Source of the DNA: Planctomycetaceae bacterium
GTDB taxonomy: Bacteria > Planctomycetota > Planctomycetia > Pirellulales > UBA1268
Length of the DNA stretch: 7,921 bases
Direction of reading: 5' to 3'
Assembly: GCA_947453125.1 (NCBI GenBank)
Contig: CANGGC010000084.1
Coordinates: 1-7,921, forward strand
Below, piece after piece: positions 1 to 5,626 of the stretch. A model generated the notes under the pieces. That model was not told where the DNA came from, did not search any database, and was given only the letters and a program-made list of their open reading frames with translations. Each line of letters opens with the position of its first letter. Positions within the stretch are counted from its first letter, which is position 1. Both the position numbers and the translations under genes were made by a program.

Positions 1-146
1 CTCTTGCCGTCGACCCGCTGCGACTTGGAAACCAGTTCGATCCTCGATTGCCACTTCCGCGCCTCGCGCGCGAGCATGTCGGCAGGCCGGGCATGGAGCC
101 CCTGCTTCAATCCCACCACGACATCCCGGGAGACCGCCTGCTGCAT
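1..146 (-). CDS. ptsH: Phosphocarrier protein HPr, N-terminal part (runs off left edge)
   Basis: Reading leftwards from the ATG at 146-144 gives 48 codons before the window ends. The protein carries the HPr active-site motif GLHARP at residues 16-21, so His18 corresponds to the phosphorylated His15 of classical HPr. Residues 45-48 read VDGK, as just before the HPr Ser46 region. HPr is a small cytoplasmic protein that takes phosphate from enzyme I and passes it to EIIA proteins. The ATG lies 18 bases beyond the stop of the EIIA gene, in the same frame and on the same strand, so the two are almost certainly co-transcribed. No other start codon exists between that stop and this ATG. The Shine-Dalgarno match is weak. 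The last two visible bases give AG as the start of codon 49, the Ser46-equivalent position, so that residue is Ser or Arg. The C-terminal half, roughly 40 residues in typical HPr, is outside the window. Confidence 0.9.
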   Translation of the reverse strand, partial: MQQAVSRDVVVGLKQGLHARPADMLAREARKWQSRIELVSKSQRVDGK

Positions 147-164
147 CGAATGCCACCGCTGCCG

Positions 165-641
165 TCAGGAAACCATGCCATGGTTGTCGGCCGCCTCCAG
201 CAGATGCTGGATGTCAGCCGGCGCCTTCGCCGCCTTCAATTCCCGACAGAACGCATCATCGCGCAGTTGCCGGGAGATGTTTTCAAGCGCCCGCAGGTGC
301 TGCCCCGGCTGATCGGGGGGAGACACCAGCAGGAAGAAGAGATGCACAGGATCGCCATCGAGGCTGTCGAAGTCGATCCCTTCCTGGCTCACCGCCACCG
401 TACCGACGAGTTTGTCGACGCTCGGGTGCTTCGTATGCGGCACGGCAACCCCCCGACCGATGCCGGTGGTGCCCAGGTCCTCGCGTTTGAGGATCGCCTT
501 GACGATGCTTTCGAGGTCGCTCGCCGGGATCCGGCCGGCTTCGACCAGCGCCGTCGCCATCTCCCGGATCACACCCTCCTTCGTCGACGAATCGACATGG
601 GAGCGGATCGCACCAGACGCGACGAAATCGGAAAACTTCAT
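165..641 (-). CDS. ptsN: PTS EIIA domain protein, PtsN / fructose-mannitol type
   Basis: This 158-residue protein is a single EIIA type-2 domain. Residues 60-70 contain GIGRGVAVPHT, the family motif around the phosphorylated histidine, here His69. The later segment SPPDQPGQHLRALENISRQL (about 107-126) is also typical and holds a second conserved histidine, His115. EIIA receives phosphate from HPr; in PtsN proteins this regulates transporters and enzymes rather than importing sugar. Length matches stand-alone PtsN (about 150-165 residues), with no EIIB or EIIC domain attached. The start at 641 is chosen because MKFSDFV begins where the family begins; an upstream in-frame ATG at 728 would add 29 arginine- and proline-rich residues that look like noise. 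HPr follows after 18 bases and hpf lies 157 bases upstream. Whether it acts in nitrogen, potassium or carbon control cannot be read from sequence. Confidence 0.9.
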   Translation of the reverse strand: MKFSDFVASGAIRSHVDSSTKEGVIREMATALVEAGRIPASDLESIVKAILKREDLGTTGIGRGVAVPHTKHPSVDKLVGTVAVSQEGIDFDSLDGDPVHLFFLLVSPPDQPGQHLRALENISRQLRDDAFCRELKAAKAPADIQHLLEAADNHGMVS

Positions 642-798
642 GCTGTGGTTTCTCGTGGGGATTCCCGATCCGGTCCGGCACGGCCCGGGGGCCGGGCCGT
701 CGATCCGTGGTCGGCGCACCCGGGCCATGGGCCGGGATGCTCCGGGGCCGCCCCGTGCCCCGTGCCTCCGGGGCGTTCATCGGGGAGCCACGCGGGAA
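642..798. repeat. hpf-ptsN spacer packed with GC-rich inverted repeats
   Basis: The 157-base spacer holds several palindromes. The strongest, at 680-700, has perfect 9-base arms (ACGGCCCGG and CCGGGCCGT) around GGG, centred about 50 bases upstream of the ptsN start. A second at 757-774 pairs GCCCCG with CGGGGC around a 6-base loop, beginning 25 bases after the hpf stop. A third near 717-735 (CCCGGGCCATGGGCCGGG) is imperfect. None is followed by a T-run on the minus strand, so these are not textbook intrinsic terminators. They could mark mRNA processing, attenuation or differential stability between hpf and ptsN. High GC makes such arms easier to find by chance, but the 9-base perfect arms stand out. 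Confidence 0.5.
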
Positions 799-1119
799 TC
801 AGACTTTTCTCGACGACTGGACGTGCTTGTGGTCCCTGGTCTTTTCCTTGTGCTTGCGGAGTTGTTGCTCGAGTTTCTGCACCGCGCCATCGACACTCCG
901 CCACAGATGCCCCGACACCTCGTGGCTGACCATCTCGTGGAAGTGTTCCGCCGAGGCGACGATCTCGACGGCGGGGAGCGCCGGGTTTTGGAGATCGACG
1001 GTGACGTTGAGAGCTGTCAGCCCGTCGAAGTAGCGCTTCAGCCGCGCCACCTTCGTGGTGATCTTCGACTGGGTAGCTGGGCTGAGCTGCCCATGCCGTG
1101 CCGAGAGTTTCGTCTGCAC
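799..1119 (-). CDS. hpf: Ribosome hibernation promoting factor, short form
   Basis: From a GTG at 1119-1117 this encodes 106 residues beginning MQTKLSARHGQLSP, matching the usual HPF/YfiA/RaiA start. Other family features are LKRYFD (about residues 27-32), a VEIVASAEHFHEMVSHE stretch in place of the usual strand segment, and a basic C-terminal helix with SVDGAVQKLEQQLRKHKEK. These proteins bind the 30S decoding region in slow growth and inactivate ribosomes. At 106 residues it is the short form, lacking the C-terminal dimerisation domain of long HPF. GGAAGG lies 9 bases upstream of the GTG, which supports this start; extending in frame to the ATG at 1230 would add 37 residues unlike the family. 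It is the first gene of the hpf-ptsN-ptsH cluster. An hpf-ptsN pairing is known from rpoN loci of other bacteria; no rpoN is visible here. Confidence 0.88.
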   Translation of the reverse strand: MQTKLSARHGQLSPATQSKITTKVARLKRYFDGLTALNVTVDLQNPALPAVEIVASAEHFHEMVSHEVSGHLWRSVDGAVQKLEQQLRKHKEKTRDHKHVQSSRKV

Positions 1120-1364
1120 CCGGAATGTCCTTCCAAACCAACGGGGAACGCCCGCCTCGTGGCAGGCCTGGAACGGCCGTTTGCCCTGCCGAGGGAGCAT
1201 ACCACTGGCCGTGACGCTTCGACAAACCACGGGCGGCAGACGGCCCCGGCAGGCATCTTTCCCCTCTCGCCGCCCGTTCTGTCGCTCTCAAAATCGCTTC
1301 CGGAGCCCTCCAGCCGGCCCCCAAGGCCCCCCTGGCCGGAGATGGCGGGCTCCCATTCAGCCCG
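1120..1364. other. Intergenic region upstream of hpf
   Basis: No gene is supported in these 245 bases, which separate the stop of the 796-residue protein from the hpf start on the same strand. The side nearest hpf holds its ribosome-binding site and a weak possible promoter. Near 1314-1339 there is an inverted repeat with arms CCGGCC and GGCCGG around a 14-base C-rich loop, 25 bases past the upstream gene's stop. It lacks a T-run, so a terminator call is not justified. Confidence 0.5.
1196..1225 (-). promoter_or_regulatory. Possible sigma-70-like promoter for hpf
   Basis: On the minus strand TTGTCG (1225-1220) is separated by 18 bases from TATGCT (1201-1196). Each box matches its consensus at four of six positions. 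It lies about 76 bases upstream of the hpf GTG and would drive the cluster. Planctomycete promoters are poorly defined by consensus, so this is only a candidate. Confidence 0.22.
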
Positions 1365-3755
1365 TCACCGACTCCGCCGGACCCCCCCCTTCGCCTGAAG
1401 GGATCGCCACCACGCCACCCCGTCGCGGCGGGCCTCGTCGGGGGCCTCGGGGCGGAAACGGGCCCGATCAAAGACCGACGGCTCGACGACGTCGACGAGA
1501 TCTTTGAGGGCATAGCGGCGAACGACGAGCTCCTGCGCGCTCAGTGCCTCGACGAGCGTCGCATCGGCGCCGGAGGCGAGGTCGGCGTCGTCAGGGCCGC
1601 GGGCCATCGCCATGAGGAGCTCCACCTGGCCGGCCGGGCCCCGATCCTCCCAGGCCTTGCGAAGCCGGGCGGCCGATTCCGGGCCCCGGGCGAGGGCAAG
1701 GGGGATCGTGGCAGCTTCGAGGGCCGACCACTGCCGCCCCTCGAGCCGCCGCGCCGGCTCCTCGGCGCAGAGCATCTCAACCGCGACGTCGTAGCTCCCC
1801 TCGAGGGCGAGAAGGATCGCAGCGAAGGCGCGGTTCTCGACCCTCCGATCGATCGCCATCGCGAGGACGACCTCCTCGAGCCCGGCCGCCGACTCGCTCC
1901 CCACCGGGAGGGCCGCGAGCCTCGTGGCGAAGCTTTCCACCGCGTTGCGTTCCAGCGGCTCGATCCGCTCCCCGCCGATCGCCCAGGGGGGCACCCGCCC
2001 CGATGGAAGAAGCGCCACCGCTTCCGGCCCGGTCGACTCCCAGTGGAGCCCCCCGCGGGCCGGGAGTTCGACCGGGGCCACGTCGTTGCCGGGGGCCCAG
2101 CGGACGGCTCTCCCCACGGCGATGACGTCCGCGATCGTCGGCGTCGGCGTCTCACCAAGCCCGGGCCTCCAGGCGAGGGCCGTCTCGGCCATCACGGCTC
2201 CGTCGAGGCCCCCGGCGACCGTTCCGGCGATCCCCCCGGCGACGATTCCCAGTCGGGCGTCCGCTTTCGCGGCCCGGGCCACGATCCGCCCTTCGACGAC
2301 GCCAATCCGCGGGGTGCCATCGGCATCGGCCGCGAGCGTGATCCGCGATCGGGGGAGGACACGCACCGACACTCCGGCGATGTTGAGCTCGGGGTGCATT
2401 CCCGGGGGAACGATGAGGTCCTCACCCGGGCGGAGCGGCGTGCCGACGCCGATCGGCACCCACCACGACCGCTCTCCCTCGGCGACGCGCCGCAGGAGCA
2501 GGCCGTCAGCGGCGACAAACCCGAGGCTCTCCGCCGCGGCCCCGCCGTCCCCTTCGAGGCCGACGGCGCCGGCCACGGCCTCGAGCCCGCCGTCATCCAT
2601 TGCGGGCGCCCCGGCATCAGCCGCGGCTGCCGGCGGCTGACGCCGGGGGCGGACGCCACCGGCAATCGCCAAAGCCTCGCCGGCCCGCACCTTCTGCGGG
2701 CCCGCGGCCGCGATCTCCGCCGGAGCGACCATCGCCGCGCCGGCGTTCTCGTCCTCCGGGGGGCCTGCGGGTGCCTCATCGATCAGGCTGCCATCGGGAA
2801 GCTCCGGAGCGGCAGAAGCCGCCAACGCGTCGTCTGGGGAAAGCGCCCCCGGATCCCCATCGGCCTGTTCGAGGAGATCGGCCAAACCCCGCCGGGGGCG
2901 CTGGTCGCCGCCGGCGATCGCCGCAGCCGCTTCGGCCCCGCGCTCCTCGGCCTGCGGCGGGATGTCGGCCGGCGCCGCGCCTTCTCCGCCAGCCTTGGCG
3001 CCGGCAGCAATCCCGGCCGGAGGCTCAGACTCGACGGCGGGGCGGGGATCGATGCCGGCGAGATCGGCCTTGGGGAGCGAAGGCGTGCGGAACAGCCCGG
3101 CCGACTGCGCGAGGAGCGCCGCGAGCACGGTGAGGAGCGCCAACGCCGAGCCCGCCAGGGCCCAGGCCCCCCAAGGGGTGCGTTTGCCGGCCGCCGGTTC
3201 GGTCGTGCCGACGGCAGCCTTGGCCGCCGGAGCGGGCTGGCGATCGCGATCGCGAGGGGGCGGCGGAGCGCTGGTCGGCTGGGGAGCTTCGGCGCGATGT
3301 GGCCCGGCTCCGCGCGGGTCGGGGCGATTGGCCGCCAAGACTTCCGGATGGGCGGCGACCCGATGCTGCATCGCCTCGAGGAGGCGACGGCGGTGGGGGG
3401 CGTCGAGCGGGGGGAGCACCTCGGGGTGCTTGGCGACCTCGGCGAGGATCGTATGGCAGGCGGCGACCTCGGCGAGGTGCATGTCCGACTCGAGGCAGAT
3501 CGTTTCAAACGCCTCGAGCCGGTCGGGGGCGAGGGTGTTGTCGAGATATTCGGCCACCGAATCGGGATCGACGGCCAGCCCCTTCCCTTCGATGCGGGGG
3601 GCGGAGAGATGGGGATTGCCGACGCAGCCCCCGATCCGCTCGACGAGCTTCCGGGCCACCGGGCTCTCTTCCACCTTCTCACCGAGCTGACGCTGATCCT
3701 CAGGGGGGAGGACGCCATCCATCCAGGCCAGAAGAGTGCGGAGAGTGAGACGCAT
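1365..3755 (-). CDS. Single-pass membrane protein with planctomycete N-domain, FecR-like and HEAT-like regions
   Basis: A 796-residue protein of unknown function. Residues 1-140 resemble an N-terminal domain I recall from many planctomycete proteins: RTLLAWMDGVLPPED (6-20), VAEYLDNTL (67-75) and HLAEVAACHTIL (93-104). Next come a Pro/Ala-rich linker (about 145-193) and one hydrophobic segment at about 195-217, following KR. A long low-complexity Ala/Pro/Gly/acidic region runs to about 410. Residues 425-500 resemble a FecR-type beta domain (PGEDLIVPPGMHPELNIAG, RSRITL, GVVEGRIVA). Residues 605-760 are helical and HEAT-like, ending in a basic tail. The likely topology is a cytoplasmic N-domain with most of the protein outside the membrane; this is inferred. 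The ATG at 3755 is preferred because GGAG lies 7 bases upstream; the ATG at 3794 would add 13 unlike residues. It is divergent from the TPR gene. The N-domain recalls anti-sigma factors in position, but no zinc-binding HxxxCxxC is seen. Confidence 0.85.
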   Translation of the reverse strand: MRLTLRTLLAWMDGVLPPEDQRQLGEKVEESPVARKLVERIGGCVGNPHLSAPRIEGKGLAVDPDSVAEYLDNTLAPDRLEAFETICLESDMHLAEVAACHTILAEVAKHPEVLPPLDAPHRRRLLEAMQHRVAAHPEVLAANRPDPRGAGPHRAEAPQPTSAPPPPRDRDRQPAPAAKAAVGTTEPAAGKRTPWGAWALAGSALALLTVLAALLAQSAGLFRTPSLPKADLAGIDPRPAVESEPPAGIAAGAKAGGEGAAPADIPPQAEERGAEAAAAIAGGDQRPRRGLADLLEQADGDPGALSPDDALAASAAPELPDGSLIDEAPAGPPEDENAGAAMVAPAEIAAAGPQKVRAGEALAIAGGVRPRRQPPAAAADAGAPAMDDGGLEAVAGAVGLEGDGGAAAESLGFVAADGLLLRRVAEGERSWWVPIGVGTPLRPGEDLIVPPGMHPELNIAGVSVRVLPRSRITLAADADGTPRIGVVEGRIVARAAKADARLGIVAGGIAGTVAGGLDGAVMAETALAWRPGLGETPTPTIADVIAVGRAVRWAPGNDVAPVELPARGGLHWESTGPEAVALLPSGRVPPWAIGGERIEPLERNAVESFATRLAALPVGSESAAGLEEVVLAMAIDRRVENRAFAAILLALEGSYDVAVEMLCAEEPARRLEGRQWSALEAATIPLALARGPESAARLRKAWEDRGPAGQVELLMAMARGPDDADLASGADATLVEALSAQELVVRRYALKDLVDVVEPSVFDRARFRPEAPDEARRDGVAWWRSLQAKGGVRRSR

Positions 3756-3967
3756 CGGGGAACTCCGAAAAGGTCCACAAAGGGCCACGCGCAAGGGGAC
3801 ATGATGGGAGTGGGCGCCGGGCGCCGATTTCGTGCGGCATACCCCCGGAAAAACGAAAAACCTTGCGGCCTCGTAAGGATCGTGAAAAACTTCTCAGGCG
3901 GGGCGATCAACCCTCGCCCGCGAGACGTATACGATTGGACATTGCTCGAACGCAGGGGAGGCTCTCG
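3756..3967. promoter_or_regulatory. Divergent promoter region between the 796-residue protein gene and the TPR gene
   Basis: This 212-base spacer must hold start signals for both divergent genes. It is less GC-rich in the middle, with A-runs at 3849-3860 and 3884-3889. It contains the palindrome CGTATACG (3926-3933) and an imperfect hairpin with arms GGCGGGG (3897-3903) and CCTCGCC (3912-3918). TATACG near 3928 could be a minus-10 box for the TPR gene, but no convincing minus-35 box lies upstream. GGGGAGG at 3955-3961 is the TPR gene's ribosome-binding site. I could not define promoter boxes reliably for either gene. Confidence 0.45.
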
Positions 3968-4531
3968 ATGACCGATCTGTCCCGGCTTCGCCAGCAGGCG
4001 ATCCTGCGACATGCTGCTGGCTACGTCGAACTGGGTGAACTGCTCGTCGAGAACGATAAGCCGGTCCCGGCGACGGCGGCCCGTCTCCTCGAGCGCGCCC
4101 TTGCCACCCTCGACGAGCTTCCTGAAGCGGAGCGGTCGATTCCGGCAGCGGCCCTCCTCCGCGGCGAGACGCTGCGGGCGCTCGGCCATTGGACGGAGGC
4201 CCTCGAGCCCCTCGCCGAAGTTGTCGAGGGGGATCCGCAGCGTGTCGAGGCCTGGCTCGGCCTGGGCTGGTGCCTGAAGCGGCTCGATCGGCTTCCGGAG
4301 GCGATGAACGCTCTCAAGCGCGGCCTTGAGATCGATCCCGATCAGGCGATCCTCCATTACAACCTTGCCTGCTACCTCTCCCTCTCCGGCGATCCGGCGA
4401 CATCGGTCGAGCATCTCGCCAAGGCGATCGCACTCGACGATCGCTACCGCGGGCTCACCGAAGCGGAGCCCGACTTCGACCCGATCCGCACCGATCCCCG
4501 CTTTCTGGCCGCCACTCATCTGGCCTGCTAG
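3968..4531 (+). CDS. Small cytoplasmic tetratricopeptide-repeat protein
   Basis: This 187-residue protein has three recognisable TPR units at about residues 59-91, 93-126 and 127-160, seen as ALGHWTEALEPL, AWLGLGWCLKRLDRLPEAMNAL and LHYNLACYLSLSGDPATSVEHL, with the usual G/Y/A/P spacing. It ends with EPDFDPIRTDPRF (167-179), a closing motif seen at the end of TPR arrays that use the NLACYLSLSGD style of repeat. There is no signal peptide or membrane segment, so it should be cytoplasmic. TPR arrays bind partner proteins; the partner is unknown. The first 55 residues are helical without a clear repeat. The ATG at 3968 is chosen because GGGGAGG lies 6 bases upstream; in-frame starts as far as 3863 would add a basic, unlike extension. 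It is divergent from the 796-residue protein gene, which may hint at shared regulation. Confidence 0.88.
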   Translation: MTDLSRLRQQAILRHAAGYVELGELLVENDKPVPATAARLLERALATLDELPEAERSIPAAALLRGETLRALGHWTEALEPLAEVVEGDPQRVEAWLGLGWCLKRLDRLPEAMNALKRGLEIDPDQAILHYNLACYLSLSGDPATSVEHLAKAIALDDRYRGLTEAEPDFDPIRTDPRFLAATHLAC

Positions 4532-4536
4532 CAGGC
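4523..4536. repeat. Perfect 14-base palindrome over the TPR stop codon
   Basis: GCCTGCTAGCAGGC is a perfect palindrome centred on the TAG stop codon (4529-4531) of the TPR gene. As RNA it could form a 5-base stem with a CTAG tetraloop. It may be chance, or part of the gene's 3' end structure with the inverted repeats that follow. Confidence 0.4.
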
Positions 4537-4574
4537 GGTGGATGAACAGCCACGCCGCTGGATGCGGCGGCCGA

Positions 4575-4607
4575 CACCCCTGAAAAACCTCGGCTTTTTC
4601 GGGGGTG
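4575..4607. terminator. Strong inverted repeat downstream of the TPR gene, terminator-like
   Basis: The arms CACCCCTGAAAAA (4575-4587) and TTTTTCGGGGGTG (4595-4607) pair over 13 positions, with one T-G wobble, around the 7-base loop CCTCGGC. It starts 43 bases after the TPR stop codon. The stem carries an A-tract and a matching T-tract, so it looks alike on both strands, but no T-run follows the 3' base of the stem. It may act as a terminator or an RNA-stabilising hairpin. It is the best-formed hairpin in the window. Confidence 0.5.
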
Positions 4608-4612
4608 ACCCA

Positions 4613-4645
4613 CGTGGAAAAAGGTCATGGATGACTTTTCCCACG
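4613..4645. repeat. Second imperfect inverted repeat beside the terminator-like hairpin
   Basis: Arms beginning CGTGGAAAAAGG (4613-4624) and ending CTTTTCCCACG (4635-4645) pair with one mismatch and one bulge around a small ATGGAT-centred loop. Its left edge overlaps the palindrome CCACGTGG (4610-4617). Like its neighbour it combines A-rich and T-rich arms with a GC base. It may be a second terminator or a protein-binding site upstream of the next gene. Confidence 0.35.
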
Positions 4646-4730
4646 GACTTTGGGATCAGCCAGATCGGCGGCTGGACGGGGCTGCCGGGCCGATTTGCTC
4701 TTCCGGTCGACGATCGGTTCTTATGGGGGC

Positions 4731-5579
4731 ATGACCAGCCCCGCGCTTCAAGACATCGTCGCCCTCCTCGGCTGCCCCGCCGCCGGCAACCCGGCGCAAT
4801 ATCTCTTCGCACGGGCGATCTCCGCCGCCGGGCTCGACTGGCGGTTTCTGACGTTCGACGTTCTCCCGGAGCGCCTCGCGCAGGCCCTCGGAGGCATCGA
4901 TGCGATGGGCTTTCGGGGCTGCCTCCTCTCGGGGGCCCTCCAAGAAGGAGCGATGGGAGAGGGGCAGATCGGGCTGTTATCGCATGCCTCGCCGGCCGCC
5001 CGGTTTGCCGGGGCGGCGAGTCTTGTCGAGCACCAGGCCGGGGGGCTGTTTGGCCACATGACTGATGGCCGGGGAATCGTCGAGGCGCTCCGGGCCCATG
5101 CCGATCTCGCGGCCGCCCGGGTGGTGATCGCCGGGGCCGGGCCGACCGGCCGGGCAACGGCCCTGGAGTTGGCTCTGGCCGGCGTCGCCGAGATCCTCGT
5201 CACCGATCGATCGCCGGAGCTGGCCACGACCCTCGTCGAGCGGCTCCGTGAGCTCGACACCTCCGCCGAGATCACGCTCCTCTCCGCCGAGACCCCGATC
5301 GAGATTCCCGAGCGTGCCGGGATCGTCGTCGTCTCTCGGGGGCAGGACGAATCCCCGGCGATCTTCAGCGGGCTCCGCGCCGATCTCGTCCTCGCCGACA
5401 CCGATCTCGTCGAGCAGCCGTCGGTGGTCGTGGCGGCCGGGCAGAAGGCAGGCTGCTGCGTCGTCGACGGCCTCGAGGTCCATGTGGCGAAGATCGCCAT
5501 CGACTTCCAGGTGCTCACCGGCACCGAGCCAGACACCGACATGCTCCGCGAGGCGCTCGAGGAATTCTTGAGCGCGTAG
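4731..5579 (+). CDS. Shikimate-dehydrogenase-like protein with altered active site
   Basis: This 282-residue protein aligns by eye with shikimate dehydrogenase (AroE) along its length. Residues 13-30 match the family's N-terminal strand and helix without gaps, and 60-74 match the segment that carries the catalytic lysine. Then come TDG (111-113), a glycine-rich nucleotide loop GAGPTG (135-140) followed by VTDRS (157-161), and a C-terminal GLEVHVAKIAIDFQVLTG (247-264). Length fits AroE (about 270-290). AroE reduces 3-dehydroshikimate with NADPH, but here the shikimate-binding serines are Asn20 and Ala22, the catalytic Lys is Gln71, its neighbouring Asn is Leu65, the second Asn is Ser97 and the C-terminal Gln is Lys254; only Asp112 remains. 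Ordinary AroE activity is therefore doubtful. The ATG at 4731 starts about 10 residues before the first strand, as in AroE; the ribosome-binding site is poor (GGGGG one base upstream). The gene stands alone, convergent with the HEAT-repeat gene. No aro gene is visible nearby. Confidence 0.8.
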   Translation: MTSPALQDIVALLGCPAAGNPAQYLFARAISAAGLDWRFLTFDVLPERLAQALGGIDAMGFRGCLLSGALQEGAMGEGQIGLLSHASPAARFAGAASLVEHQAGGLFGHMTDGRGIVEALRAHADLAAARVVIAGAGPTGRATALELALAGVAEILVTDRSPELATTLVERLRELDTSAEITLLSAETPIEIPERAGIVVVSRGQDESPAIFSGLRADLVLADTDLVEQPSVVVAAGQKAGCCVVDGLEVHVAKIAIDFQVLTGTEPDTDMLREALEEFLSA

Positions 5580-5603
5580 CCGACCGGATCGGTTGCTGGC
5601 TCG

Positions 5604-5626
5604 GGCTCACCCTGCCGGCGTGAGCC
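5604..5626. repeat. Hairpin between the convergent AroE-like and HEAT-repeat genes
   Basis: GGCTCAC (5604-5610) and GTGAGCC (5620-5626) are perfect 7-base arms around a 9-base loop. The repeat begins 24 bases after the AroE-like stop and overlaps the HEAT-repeat gene's stop codon (5607-5609). The two genes converge with only 27 bases between stops, so this could help end transcription from either side. No T-run follows on either strand. Confidence 0.35.

Noticed and set aside
1120..1230. Longer hpf start at the ATG at 1230
   Set aside because: The extra 37 residues do not resemble HPF, while the GTG at 1119 has GGAAGG at suitable spacing and matches the family's first residues.
1314..1339. 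Terminator after the 796-residue protein gene
   Set aside because: Only a 6-base stem with a 14-base loop and no T-run; easily expected by chance at this GC content.
638..1513. Minus-strand open frame over hpf and the end of the 796-residue protein
   Set aside because: It covers hpf in a different frame; hpf has clear family motifs and this product has none.
2043..3971. Long plus-strand open frame opposite the 796-residue protein gene
   Set aside because: The product is Arg/Gly-rich with no family resemblance. The minus-strand frame has coherent domains, a membrane segment and a good ribosome-binding site, so this is a GC-driven shadow.
2783..4519. Long minus-strand open frame spanning the divergent spacer and the TPR gene
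   Set aside because: It would overlap two better-supported genes, and its second half is a frame-shifted copy of low-complexity coding sequence with Arg/Ser/Pro runs.
4731..5579. Methylene-tetrahydromethanopterin dehydrogenase (MtdA/MtdB type), known from planctomycete C1 metabolism
   Set aside because: The N- and C-terminal signatures align with shikimate dehydrogenase, including the GLE...FQVLTG segment, and I see no MtdA-type substrate motifs.
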